This document shows, piece after piece, positions 12,119-23,058 of a stretch of DNA of 64,000 nt (the first letter of the stretch is position 1; each line of letters begins with the position of its first letter). The notes below the pieces were generated by a model. The model searched no databases. It was not told where the DNA came from and worked only from the letters and a program-made list of their open reading frames with translations. A program made the translations under genes and the position numbers. Source of the DNA: Ramazzottius varieornatus (taxonomy: Eukaryota > Tardigrada > Eutardigrada > Parachela > Ramazzottiidae); NCBI GenBank assembly GCA_001949185.1, contig BDGG01000002.1, forward strand, positions 634,349 to 698,348, in the 5' to 3' direction.

Positions 12119-12711
12119 TCAACCTATCATCGTCCAGATAGTCTGGCCGAACCTATGATTAGTGCTTGTTCCTTCTAATGTAATGAGCTGCGCGTGAAAT
12201 AATTGGCTTCGAAAGGCGTCTCAGTTGACGGGAGATATCAACGTTCCCGCAACTGTAAATTTATCCGTCCCCTCTTACACCGCGCGCGGTTTATAATCAT
12301 TATTATTTCCACTTCCGATCCATTCAGTTATTCCTCACCGTAACAGGAAATTTGATTTAAGTTTTTACCAGGCGAAAGAATAGCATCCGTATTTCGACCG
12401 TGCGCACTTCCACACTGAAATATTTCTTCCCAGATTCTCCACTACAGAAACCGGGCTGAAGTTGCACAGTCGCACTTCCACCACAATTTATCAATAGCTT
12501 CAGAACTTCTTCCGCGTTTCTGTAGCCCTAACGGCATCTCCATAGTGTTTCTGTACCACAGAAACGCTTCCCTTGAAGTGTGAAAATGCATTGGGCGCAG
12601 GCGAAAGGAAATTAGCAGGTAACAGAAGCCTTTATTGGAGCGAATATTCGGCCGAGATTTCTGCGACATGAACAATCCTGGGAGTTAAAAGCAGGCATAT
12701 AGTCCCCCTAT
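12119..12711. other. Convergent spacer
   Basis: 593 bases between the stop of GPCR 2 (+) and the stop of the Kazal gene (-). It should hold both 3' UTRs. TTTATAATCATTATTATTT at about 12290 is A+T-rich, but no clear AATAAA is placed for either gene. Confidence 0.4.
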
Positions 12712-13899
12712 CTATTCGAAGATTTTGTGGACAGCGGACAGAAAGTCCGGTAGAGGAGGTGGCGCAATGACGGGCGGACCACTCGGAGGCAGAACAGGTC
12801 CTGAAGGTGGGGTGGGTTGTCCGATAACCGGTGGGAGAGTCATGTCGGTACTACCGGTCGCAGGCGGGGTCACAGTGGGAATATTATTGAATGTTTGATC
12901 TACCGGACATTGAGGCTTATTTTTGCACTGGCTGCAACGACCGAGACAACGAATTCCCAGCGTGTTGGTGCGATCTCGAGCAATGGCGCACCGGACACTT
13001 TGCAGATCGGGAACTTCTTGGCCGTTGGTCATGCAGATGGTCGGTTGTAAAAAGACAGCGTAGCCGAAACCGTCACCGCCGGAATACGTGAAGGCCCCAA
13101 CGAAGAAGCGCTTGTTGGCTTCGGCCATGAGGGCGGGATTGGCTGTGGTGGATGTTGTCCAAACAGCGCGTGGCTTTCCCCCGGAGCTTGGCCCGCGTCC
13201 GCGCCCACCACCACCGCGACCGACACTACTGGATCCGCCACCACGGCCACCACCGTAACCGTATCCATGATGGTGGCCCCAACCTCCGAAGTAGCCGAAG
13301 CCTCCGACGTAGGGGTTATAAAACGGTCGTGGGCAGACATTCGGTCGACCTTTGAGAAATTGAAAATTCTGCCAACGACTACATGTGCGTACGTCAACAT
13401 TGTACCAAAACTCCTGCGTCTTACCGCTGTACGGGCTCAATGGATAAGTCTGGCAGGGACATCCGCCCAAACAGCGGACTCCGAGATCTGTCAAGGCAAC
13501 CCAAAGTATGTAAAGTCGCTCTTGTCTGGTTGACATGGATCGGTCGGGCTTTAGAGAGACCCTGGCTTCTTACGTACTTTGACCTTGGGCGAACTGCTGT
13601 GCGAGGTTCAGTTCGCAGACGTTGGTGTAGCTCTTGCCATCATTTCCGCAAACAGCAGTTTGGGCAGCGGCTCCGGGTGGACAGACGCATTGTTGGGAAT
13701 TCTGTGCTCGTACAGCTGAAAATAACAGTAGGACATGATTATAATCTCGTACTCAGTACTACCGCGACAAACTAGAGGAAACTCCATATAAATAACACAA
13801 AAATTGAAAAACAGTAAACTAGGATAAAACAGATAACGGTAACGGCTCATCACGCTCACCTTGAATCAACAACAGAACGACTGCGGCAAAGGCCAACAT
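12712..13899 (-). CDS. Secreted Kazal-domain protein with Gly-rich centre
   Basis: Four predicted exons: 13899-13860, 13715-13578, 13487-13425, 13349-12712, totalling 292 residues with all junctions in frame. Residues 1-17 form a signal peptide (LAFAAVVLLLIQ core). Residues 23-71 are a Kazal domain: CVCPPG, AVCGNDGKSYTNVCEL, RCLGGCPC, with the cysteine order of serine-protease inhibitors. A Gly/Tyr/His-rich stretch (GHHHGYGYGGGRGGG) follows, then a conserved block FVGAFTYSGGDGFGYAVF. A second CxxxCxxC motif (RCLGRCSQC) resembles the end of another Kazal-type fold, and a Pro-rich tail closes the protein. Known Kazal proteins inhibit extracellular serine proteases; the Gly-rich part suggests a matrix or cuticle setting, which is inference. 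The intron after exon 3 has an open frame, so read-through would be possible, but the paralogue supports splicing. Confidence 0.75.
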
Positions 13900-15129
13900 T
13901 TTCCTACTGTGCGAACAATCGATCTGCGCAGATTGAGAGGACCAGGATCACCCTCAAAAACGGCTTCTGCCAAAAAAGTCATCAGGTTTTATAGGCGTGG
14001 ACCGCAGTTTCTGAAATGGGACCTCTTCATCGATGCCCGCAGTGTCACTCAAGCACTCCAGACCACCAGGAAACCAAGGGAGCACCACGGCTTGCAGTCA
14101 CGTTCGTGCAAACCCAGCGCTTCTACTGTGACGTCTTTTGGCGTCAGCAAAACCAAAGGCCTGCCTTTCCACTTCTCCGCTTTTGCACAGCGACGCTCAT
14201 TTCAAGTGGGCTGTTCTCCTAGGTTTTGTATTGTTTTATGATGGTGCAGTGGATAACTGTAGATAGATTTAATGAGTAATTTTCTCGCAGAAAGCATGTC
14301 GACGGTTCTCCGACAACGTCAAAGATAAACTAACTCGTAAGTGGAGACATTAGAGGGCAGTACTGAATTATTTAGGTCTCTACAGCGCGGCTAGCATTTG
14401 GAAGTCTTCCTTGTGTATTCATTGCATTTTTTTGGCAGTTCGAACTTGTTATTGTAAAGAGCTCTTTCGTTTCTTTGTCGTTGGGTTTGCGGCTCTTGAA
14501 GGCGACTTGACATCAAAATCTTAAAACTAAAGGCGACTTCTTTCGTCTTTTGGCCGGCGGACTCTTTGACGATGACTTATTTTAGGTGTTGGTGCTGGTC
14601 TCCGAACTATGATACTCGGTTTCCACAGCCCGCAAGGCACAGATCGATGTTTTCCTGGACGGTTTTTCCACTGTGACCGATTCTGAGCTTATACCATCAG
14701 ATGCGGTGTGCAGAAGAAGCAAACTGATCGATAAGTAAACCATGACTGCAAAGAATTCCAACGGCTGCTTCGAATTCATAATGGCAGCGATAGAAGGAAA
14801 CTAATTTATATCTACCAGGTTCAGCAGCTGTCTACTAAAGCCTACCGGGAGAATTTTCTGAAGGGTTTTACGAGAATGTGGGCTGAGAAGGCCCCTACAC
14901 GATGCCAACGCTGTGGATTGGATGGTGAGTTTTTCAGCAGAGTGTGGCATCCAAAGTATGCCAGGCACTTCGAGGACTTCGGCAGTTTAGATTTTACCTG
15001 GCGCCAGCAACTGACCATGACCGAGAGTTTGGATTGCCATCAGGGCAATTTCGTTTCATTTTCCCACGATGGACTGATAAACACAAGGAAAGATTTATTT
15101 ATATTCTTGCCATGAATTTCTAAAAGGTA
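13900..15129. other. Spacer between the two Kazal genes
   Basis: Contains the promoter of the intact Kazal gene and the small candidate frame listed next. No other supported feature. AAGGCGACTT occurs twice near 14500-14540, a minor direct repeat. Confidence 0.4.
14582..14779 (-). CDS. Candidate short secreted peptide (65 aa), uncertain
   Basis: A single-exon frame starting with ATG. Residues 9-27 are strongly hydrophobic (FFAVMVYLSISLLLLHTA), as in a signal peptide or one membrane segment, followed by a Ser/Thr/Glu-rich tail with one cysteine. It resembles no family I know and lies between the two Kazal genes on the same strand. It could be a chance frame or the first exon of a longer gene. 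Confidence 0.25.
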   Translation of the reverse strand: MNSKQPLEFFAVMVYLSISLLLLHTASDGISSESVTVEKPSRKTSICALRAVETEYHSSETSTNT

Positions 15130-16208
15130 CTAATGAAACCTCCTGTCGAAAACTAGGAAAACTTTTCTACTCGAAAATTCTGTGGATTGCAGCGGCGGTG
15201 GTGCCTCCACAGCTGGAATGGTTTTGGGAAAGCCGGGTGCTGCTGGAATACTTGTCTGACCTGGCTCTACCGTCGTCGTGATGGTCGGTGGAACAGTACG
15301 GATGGTTTCCGGTCGTTGAGTCACCGGACAGTGCGTCTGCGGCTTGACTTTGCACTGCGCGCACGGACCCAAGCAGCGCGCTGCAAGAGTCATTGTACGA
15401 TCGTAGGGGATGGCATATCGCGCCGACTGCAGGTCCGGAACTTCTCCGGAACTTGGTCAAGCATATTGGTGGTTGCTGGAAGACGGCCAAACCGAAGCCG
15501 GCCTTACCGCTGTAAGTGAAGCCACCAACGAAGAACTTTTTGTTGGCGTTCGAGACAGGAGTGGTAGCGACGGCTCGTTTCTGACGATGGAGAGCTCGCT
15601 CGGTCCAGCCTTCCGTATTCATGTCCTGAAACCCCTGTCCCATGAGGTGGTTGTGATGTTGATGACCGAACCAGTTGCCAAAGAAGCTGAAACCTCCGAT
15701 GTAGGGATTGTAGAAAGGCTGAGGGCAGACAGTGACTAAATCTACGACATGACGAAAAAATTTCCTTTATAGTCGGAGATTAATAGTTGAGGATCAAGTG
15801 TGCACGTGCTTACTGGTAATGAAGCCAATAATGGTTCCCAAACAGCGAACCCCGAGATCTACGAGGAAAATATCGTTGCAATCGCAAGGTAAGTTTGTGT
15901 GACCCAGAAAGAGGAAGAGAGGGAAGACGGGGGACATACTTTGATCGGATTGTTGGGCAATATTGTAACGCTTAGGTAAACGTTACGTTTAGATTACAGA
16001 CGTTGTTGTTGCTCTTGCCATCATTTCCACAGACGGAAGTGTGAGCAGCAGGTCCAGCTGGGCAGACACACTGAGATACATTCTGAGACGATGCCCCTGA
16101 AAGCGATTAGGTTACAACTGCTATGTGGAAATGGGTGTTCTGGAAACGTGAAGTTAGGGGCTTATCACCTTGTAAACAGATGACCCAAACTGCGGCCTGT
16201 CCGGTGAT
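15130..16208 (-). pseudogene. Decayed Kazal-domain paralogue
   Basis: Second copy of the gene at 12.7-13.9 kb with the same exon order, but broken in several places. The signal-peptide exon (remnant ending at 16169, GQAAVWVICLQ) has no ATG upstream in frame. The Kazal exon starts at 16096 and keeps CVCPAG and SVCGNDGKS. Relative to the intact copy, 22 extra bases at 15965-15986 then bring a frameshift and a stop. The block FVGGFTYSGKAGFGLAVF is intact, but one extra base at about 15441-15457 shifts the frame before RCLGPCAQC. The reading frame at the C-terminus also ends differently. The insertion is too short to be an intron. Sequencing or assembly error could explain one lesion but hardly all. 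Confidence 0.7.
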
Positions 16209-16902
16209 CGATGAAGAGGTCACTTTTTCAAAGTTGTGAGGTTCGCGTCGATGTAAAGTTGCACCACAGTAGGGGTACGTGGAAAGGAAAGAAGTTAGTC
16301 TTTCGCTTTTTGAATGGTTCTTTTTTTATATGGAGTGAAGGTGGGCGACCAAATGGTTTTTGTGCGTGAAGAAGATGTCCATTTCACGCTTCAAGTATTG
16401 ACTCACGTCATTGTCCTCTCCAGAAACTGGAGGACCAACCGCGCGTCAAGCAATTCGAGGCACATGAAAACACCTTTAGGCGTGGTCAGCACGTTTCGTT
16501 TTTCGTGTCCCATCATTTTCGAAATTTCGCACTGTAACTCGGACTATACACTTTCACAGACCTGACAGAAACCTTGCCGGATCGAATGGTTTCGTCTGCA
16601 ACCCTTCACTCGATAGCTTTGAATCTCTGAAATTTGTTTGAAACAATCGACATCATCGCGAAAGACGAAACTGGAAAGCTTTTTCTCGGAGTTCCAAAAT
16701 GCATGCGTACTGTCTACGCTCATAAGAGCTCGCTGATGCACCACCGGTGGCAGCAGCGGATTGATTTTCACTTCTTTTCTGTCCACAGGTCCACACGAGG
16801 AGCTGTTATCATCGGCTCGGCAGCGATGATTCTGGCCACATTGTTGTTTCATTCTTGACCTGGAGTAGAAATGCTGTGAATGCAATTCTGCATATATCTG
16901 GC
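16209..16902. other. Spacer before the serpin fragment
   Basis: No supported coding region. A short hydrophobic frame (MILATLLFHS, near 16824) sits just upstream of the serpin start but ends in a stop. It could be a signal-peptide remnant. Confidence 0.3.
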
Positions 16903-17410
16903 ATGGCCAGCAACCATCATTCTCATCTGAGTTCGACAGAAGAAGCCGGGTTCGCTGTTGATCTGTTCAAAGCAGTAGCCAAAGGAACATCGGCAACAGA
17001 AAACATCGTCCTGTATCCATCTTCCGCGGAATGGCTGTTAGCAACATTGTACCCGGGGCTGCGCGAAGACTGCGGTGAAGACTTGTCGAGAGTTCTGCAG
17101 CTGAGTGGAAGATCTCTGACCGATTTAACCACAAAGTTGCAGTCGATAACAAGAAGTCCGGAATCTATGATCTCCTATAGGCTTCGAATAGCCCACCGTG
17201 TTTTTGCTGACAGCAGTACTCATGTGCGTTCGGATTACGCCAACATCGTTTCTGCTGCACTAAACGGTCTTATCCATACCGTTCCGTTTAAATCGGATCA
17301 CAGAAAAGCTCATCAGACGCTCGTGAGTTTCGTAAAGGAGGGCACGGATGGACGCATGTCTGATATCAATGACGACCAATACGCAGCAAACACAAGTTTG
17401 ATACTGCTCA
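16903..17410 (+). pseudogene. Serpin, N-terminal half only
   Basis: The frame starts at ATG 16903 (MASNHHSH) and shows the N-terminal serpin pattern: AGFAVDLFKAVAKG, ENIVLYPSSAEWLLA, a LYPGLREDCGEDL helix, LRIAHRVFADSS, and FVKEGTDGRMSDI, which matches the usual WVeekTngkI segment. It then reads LILLTR into the terminal repeat of a DNA transposon and stops at 17469. The breach region, reactive-centre loop and C-terminal half are absent, and nothing serpin-like resumes beyond the element at 19760. A full serpin is ~370-400 residues, so this ~170-residue piece cannot be an inhibitor. The likely ancestor was an intracellular or secreted protease inhibitor. Confidence 0.75.
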
Positions 17411-17573
17411 CGAGGGGGTTTAGCCTGTCCTCCAGTCTCAATTCCGAAACCGAAACGGTAGAAAGATAAAGAGCTTCCTCTATCGACTGGGACAGTCGTA
17501 ACCGGCTCAAAACTATCCTGGAAAAGACAGCACGAAGCGGAAGTGACGTAAGAATCTGGGCGGTACATGGCTA
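17410..17573 (+). repeat. Left terminal inverted repeat of the pogo-like element
   Basis: Runs from CGAGGGGGTTTAGCC to GGGCGGTACATGGCT. It matches the reverse complement of 19586-19759, with small indels. Confidence 0.75.
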
Positions 17574-17871
17574 TTCCGTCTAATCAAGTGGTTTGATCAA
17601 CTATTGGTTGATTGGTCTTTTGATTGACGAAACTGGACTTGCATTGGATTAGCTGGTATTCAGTACAACGGCGAGCCTGTGGATGTTTTCCATGAACATT
17701 CTTCCGTTTTCTTTTTCTTCACAATTCGAACGACATGCATACTGTCAATCCTATGAACATCCTGAAGCTTCTGGAGACAGAATATGGGCAGCACTTCCAG
17801 CCAAGCGACTCACCAAGTGCAGCTGATAAGCTGTTGAAGAAATTTGTCAAAGGTATTGATTCTTACTAATA

Positions 17872-19531
17872 ATGTCGCTGCTGTGTGATATACGAGTTGA
17901 CTGTTCTGTTTCAGAATTTTTGGACATTCATCATAGCCAGGCTGGCTGCCCTGTTTTGCCTACCGAGGAGCTCACTAACACCACAACATTCGATGAGTTC
18001 GAGAAGTCCATAACCGAAACCAACCTGTTGAATGGTTATACAGAGGACGATTTCGATGCTACTCCAGACGATCGTCTCACGAACTACGAACCTCCATCCA
18101 ACGAAACTGAACCGTCGTCGCGCGGGCTGTTCTTTCCTAGAATACAGATTCCCAAAGTTCCATTTGATCAAGCAGCCGACGTTGACTGCAAGAAACGGGC
18201 CGTGATTTTCTGCTCTGAGCCAGTCACTGAGAAGCGTCGTGGTCTGTCGTGCATGCAGAAAAGATTCAAGAAGGTAACTAGCGTACGCTAGCTGAACGAA
18301 TGGGAGACAGTTAGCAGCGGGAGGCTCGCGAATCGATAAGCTGAAAGCCATGGGAAAACAGTTCTTCCTCTCCAAGCAGAAACCTCACGTCGTAAAAGAC
18401 ATGGACATCCAGCGATGGGCTTTCACAACAAACCATGATGTTGGTCTGGCTGGCTTTAAAGCTTCGTCTTGGTGGGTCGCAAAATGCAAACGGTAAGTGT
18501 GGAGTGAGAGGCTAGTACGGATGTCATTAAGCAAAATATCCTAATAGATTTTTTCTTTTAGGTACTTTGGCATTTGCGACGGAAAGACCACCAAGTTTGT
18601 CACGGAAAAGTACCTGGAAGAAGAACCGGAAATGGAGAAGAGAGCGGATGAATGCGTTGCTATAGTCAAATCAAGGATTCAAGCCTATGGGCTGGACTGC
18701 TTATAGAATGCAGACCAGTCAGGCTTTGAGTACGAGATGCTTCCAGGTCGAACTCTGGAATTTGTCGGCGCAAAACATGTTTTGGCACTCACGCGATCAG
18801 AAAATTCTATGCCTCACAGTTATACGGTTATGATATGCGTCTCTCCAGGTAAGTTTCCACCGGTTCTCTTCCTCACCCTGCAAGAAGACAAGGGTGTCCT
18901 CGGGCCCATCGTCAAACGAGCCATGTACAAAACTAGAAACCTTCATGTGATCGCTTCGACTTCCGGCAAGATGACCGAGCAGCTGCTCATCGAGTGGTGT
19001 GAGAAAGTGTTCTTTCCGCATATGCATCATTACTGCATATTCCTAGCCGAATTTTGGCCAACGTTCGCTGATGAAGACGTTGTCGAGGAAATCAAACCTG
19101 GAGAGCTCGAGTACGAGATTATCACGATTCCACCCAAAGTAACCAGTCAAATTCAGCCACTTGACGTCCTCTGTTTCCGTATGTACAAGGGATACTTCCG
19201 AAAGATTTCCAACTGGATATTCCTGAATGATCAGCCCGGGCAGGTGCATCACCGAGATTTGATCATTAAACTACATTCGTTGATCTATCAGCAGTTCACT
19301 TCGCCCAGATTCCAAAACCTAATCGAACAAGGTTGGCACTTGTCAGGTTACATTAACAAGTCCTTCACGTCTGTGAATCCGACGGAATTCTCTTTCGATG
19401 GTCTGACTGGCCACTGCGACCACGACAGCTGCTCACGTTCGCTGCTCCTAAAATTTGGCTGGTGTAAAGCTCCTCTTTGCTTTCATCATTTCCGCGAGAG
19501 ATACCACTTTTGTAAAATGTATCTTCCTTGA
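17872..19531 (+). pseudogene. pogo/Tigger-like transposase
   Basis: Pieces of a DDE_1 transposase. An acidic N-terminal part (17872-18291) is followed by a DNA-binding/linker part (ASSWWVAKCKRYFGI, about 18460-18580, split by a small intron with GTAAGT). Next comes the catalytic core, opening NADQSGFEYE at about 18709, then EFVGAKHVLALTRSE, TSGKMTEQLLIEWC and IPPKVTSQIQPLDV. An in-frame TAG sits immediately before NADQSGF. The position where the family has its second catalytic aspartate (usually LDxxxGH) reads FLAEFWPTF, so the active site is lost. It is therefore not expected to be active. Confidence 0.7.
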
Positions 19532-19585
19532 CATGTAGATCCAGACCTCATTCCAATTAGACGATAGATGCCTGATAAAATCAGT

Positions 19586-19759
19586 AGCCGTGTACCGCCC
19601 AGATTCCGTCACTATTACGTCACTTCAGCTTCCTGCTGTATTTTCCAGGATAGTTTTGAGCCGGTTACGACTGTCCCAGTCGATAGAAGAAGCTCTTCTC
19701 TATCTTTCTACCGTTTCAGTTTCGGAATTGAGACTGGAGGAGAGGCTAAACCCCCTCGT
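19586..19759 (-). repeat. Right terminal inverted repeat of the pogo-like element
   Basis: Inverted copy of 17410-17573. It ends GGCTAAACCCCCTCG, the mirror of the left end. Confidence 0.75.
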
Positions 19760-21251
19760 CAAGTACCAATAGTCATGGCTCGCGTTCCGAATTCTTCTCC
19801 ATGTGCGCATTGAAGCGCCACCATTAATTCCACTTATCTAGTTTGTGAGCATAGTATATAGTACGTCATACGTTACGAAGCTGTTCCGATCAATTTTATA
19901 TATACTGTATGTAATGCATCATTTGCTTTTCTGTAATCTGTATCTACCTCTTGCTGAAGCTACTCGTACCCATAATAATATTCAATATTCAAGAATTAAT
20001 AGACACCGTAACTTCCTATCCGAATCGGATCATGTCGTTATCCATATCACTGCCCACTTGCATAATCAGCGGACCAAGTGCACTTTACAAGGCCTAAACT
20101 GGCTGTGTCTAGGGCCCTCGGATGAGGTGAAATAAAGATTAATATCCATTAGGGGTCGTATTTTTCAGATTCATCCTGTCTTTAGGCTTTTCTCGTCATA
20201 AACACACATAAGCGTGTGAGAATCTACCTGGATGGAAAACAGGTCCAGCGCGTCCCGGTTCGGCAGAAGCAACAAGAACTTTTGTGCGCAACGATGTACG
20301 AGTAAGCGGATTACATGTGTACAGTAAGCAGGTTCGTCAAGAGCACAGCCTGCACCGAGGTAAGCTCCACCCAAGGATTCTTCACGTCACCCAAAGTTCG
20401 TTCACATTGATCGACTTGTCGACATATTGCAGTGGTCGTTCAAAACTTGTTAATCCACTGAAAACTTTACTTTGGCTATAACGTGAGAGAGCCCTGGGCG
20501 GAGCCTTGCTCGGTCAGCTTCCGCGTTGTTGAAACTTTGTCGAAACTCGGACAACTTTGTCCAATGCACGTTGGCATGATTCGATTGTTGAATTCCAGTA
20601 CTAACAGACGCAACAGACTGAGCTAGGTAAAAGGAGGTCGGGCTATCGCGACGTGACCGTCTTCGTGACAAATATTTGAGAGTTGTCGGTACGTGGCTCT
20701 TCTGGCATTCGAAATCGCTGCAGCCCGGGGTACTCCGATTAATCGTAACTGCAATTAAAATCCAAAAAGTCATACTGGAACAACACTGGGCGTGTAAGCT
20801 CTTCATGTAGACTGGGCTTTGGTCCTCCTTAATATCGGTTTGTCGAGGTGGATGATCTTGCTGCCGATGGACAGTCGGGACTTTAGCCAGCCGCACCACA
20901 GACACTTCTACCCCAAAATCAACCTCAAATACCTTACGCCAAACTTCATGAAGACAGCGACAAGTGCATACTGTACAGTTCTCATTTTCGCTTTTTTGAA
21001 TTAAAGAAATGTATCTCACTTCCGGCCATGATCACGTAATGGAGTCAGCGCACTTGCAATTGCCGAGCTGGACTTTGGAAGCTCCCTGAATGGAGTTTGA
21101 TCGGCACGCGTGTTCTCGATCCATGTACAGTCCCACCTGTGAGCTGTACTGTACTGATAAACACAGTCAAAAACTTTGTTCAATATAAGTCCTCATACGT
21201 ACGACTCTGATCACTTCAGGAAACTTTGTGTAAAAATTCTCAACACGAAAT

Positions 21252-21511
21252 ACAGTCCTACCTGTGAGCTGTGACAATTGCTTCTTCTGCAACCGAACAG
21301 CGTTTCTGCACGAGACCGGTGGCCATGCACTGCGCAGCACGATCAGCTGATCGACGTCCGGTTATGGCTTAACTTGATCGAGTAATCAAGCGCGTGTCCG
21401 ATCAGCTAATCGGTCTCATGCGAACAGCATAGCGAGCAGCCCCGTGTACTCACGAACCGTCCGGAACCGAAATCGGGCGTTTGAACTGTCACATCTCACA
21501 GGTAGGACTGT
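21252..21511. repeat. Inverted repeat pair, ACAGTCCTACCTGTGAG arms
   Basis: The left arm 21252-21276 (ACAGTCCTACCTGTGAGCTG and on) is mirrored by the right arm 21487-21511. A third copy in direct orientation lies at about 21127-21146 (ACAGTCCCACCTGTGAGCTG). The span of ~260 bases and the arm quality look like a MITE. Confidence 0.65.
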
Positions 21512-21633
21512 ACTGTATACTCTCCCGAAATTCACGTACGTCACTCCATTCAGAGTGTAAAACTAGACGGTAAGACCCCAATGATTTGAGAGTCAGTGAC
21601 GTACGTGAATTTCGGGAGAGCATACAGTACAGT
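21508..21633. repeat. Strong hairpin, ~38-bp arms
   Basis: The left arm 21508-21545 contains CTGTACTGTATAC, TCTCCCGAAATTCACGTACG and TCACT. The right arm 21595-21633 is its reverse complement with one mismatch seen. The loop is ~50 bases. It overlaps the right arm of the 21252-21511 repeat, so the two share a boundary. Confidence 0.75.
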
Positions 21634-22904
21634 ATTTGTGCCACTCGGAGGTTAAGGCAAGCATGTACTGCGTCGGTTTCCGGGTTCGTTACGTTATGAC
21701 ATGCAAATACCGCGCTTGTCTTGTAGTCCAGAACCTTTCGAAAGTAGAATTCGCATTCCGGCGTTGCACATCAAAACTTGTGTTTGCGCAGAGACTGTCT
21801 GCAGGTAGTGGAAAACTAAAGTTGCTCTTAATCCTAAAGGATCATAAATCATTACGAGTTGTGCTCTAGATGGCGCCACTGGAGTAGTTACCGTTCTGCA
21901 AAACGATCTGCTTTCACCTAAACTGGCTTTTACTCATGCGTTCCGAATAATGCTTGACCATAACATTAAACCTGAACAAGTACTGCTGTATTGATTTCAA
22001 CGAGGACGTAATATATGAGGATGAGCGTGGCGTGATCTAGTGAGAAGCACCGTGTAAAAGCCGAAAACCGGGAAAGTTCCCGCTTGTTTACGGCGCAAGC
22101 CATAATCGTCAGCAAAATCTTTTGACGATCTGATTGTTCGATATTTTAATATAGGCATTGAACCTGTTTTGAACATGTAGAGTACATGCGGCATCATCGC
22201 CCGAAGGTTCGTTACGACACGATTGCGGCCAAGGCGCTTGCATAACGTTCGTCTACTTCGTTTTGTAAACGGGCAGCCACTGCGCCATCAAGTGCTGCGG
22301 GTTGTAGAAATCCGTCAGCGTACAAGGAAAAATTTTAATGATGAATCGTGCCGGAACTCGTGACTCTCCAATTTGAGCCCGAGCTGACGAGCTTCCTTGC
22401 GCTGCTGTCTTCGCTTTCCGTACGCGCACAGCATAAAAGTCGATTGTCAAGGCCTGCTTAATCCAATGTACTTCCAACCTCGATGGATGATCTAACCGCA
22501 AGGCACTATGCAATATACGAATTCCTGTACGCCATGCAGGGCTGACTTGACATAGCTGTGCAGCAGGCAGAACGCACTTGCACTTGAAAATTTTGAAGAA
22601 GAAAATGCAAAAGCCAAAGCCTGTTGAACAGTCTTTGTTCAACCCACATTATGAATATCGTACCCTCGTTACACAACAATCTTTACGACCTGCTTTCAAC
22701 TAATTCTCATATTTCGTAAAACAAGGATACCGTGACACTTCTATGGGAGCGTCTTCCCGTTTATGCTAATGCAACTTCCGTAATGGTCATCTGAAGCAAT
22801 TAAGAGACATCCAGGAAATTAGTTTCGTGGCCGGTCCAAATCAACTACGCTATACCAGTCAGTGCCACTTTGCTACGCTTCAGTGTGATCGGATTTTGCT
22901 CCAG

Positions 22905-23055
22905 GTAAGAATTTAATTTCCATCCCCGCTATGAAGTTTTTATTGATTTTATTCCCTTAGAAATTGTTTTCTCCCCAAGAGGTGTCCCCAAGACTCCTCA
23001 TCCGGTAATCTTTTTCCTTCTGGGCCATACTTTATCGTATTCTATGTGCTTGTAG
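22905..23055 (+). other. Probable 5' UTR intron of FoxO
   Basis: TTGCTCCAG/GTAAGAATT at 22904/22905 is a consensus donor and TGCTTGTAG/GTG at 23055 a good acceptor. The upstream exon reads through to a stop without an ATG in the FoxO frame, so it is non-coding and translation should start at 23059. Confidence 0.45.
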
Positions 23056-23058
23056 GTG

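Larger units (their letters stand above)
17410..19759 (+). mobile_element. pogo/Tigger-like DNA transposon, decayed
   Basis: About 2.35 kb bounded by long inverted terminal repeats that begin CGAGGGGGTTTAGCCT, at 17410-17573 and, inverted, 19586-19759. The arms are ~90% alike by eye. Between them lies a broken transposase of the pogo/Tigger (CENP-B-like DDE_1) type. No clear TA target duplication is seen at the outer ends (left flank ends CTC-A, right flank starts T-CAAG), so the exact boundaries may be a few bases off. It interrupts the serpin gene. Confidence 0.75.
19760..22900. other. Apparently gene-free 3.1 kb
   Basis: No domain recognised. The 189-residue frame at 20450-21019 (-) and the 129-residue frame at 22253-22642 (-) lack motifs, signal peptides or homology I can name. 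The hairpin elements at 21.1-21.6 kb are listed separately. Confidence 0.4.

Noticed and set aside
13349-13425. Reading the third Kazal intron as coding (TQEFWYNVDVRTC), giving a Kunitz-like look
   Set aside because: The paralogue lacks this segment, and GTAAGA ... AAAG borders give a clean in-frame splice.
13029-13533. Frames of 60-125 residues over the Kazal gene on both strands
   Set aside because: Shadows of the Gly-rich exon, whose biased composition keeps other frames open.
17260-17568. 102-residue minus-strand frame near the serpin
   Set aside because: Part of the terminal repeat of the pogo-like element read backwards; the same sequence recurs at 19568-19813.
20450-21019. 189-residue minus-strand frame
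   Set aside because: No recognisable motif, no signal peptide, no supporting splice sites or paralogue; composition is not clearly coding.
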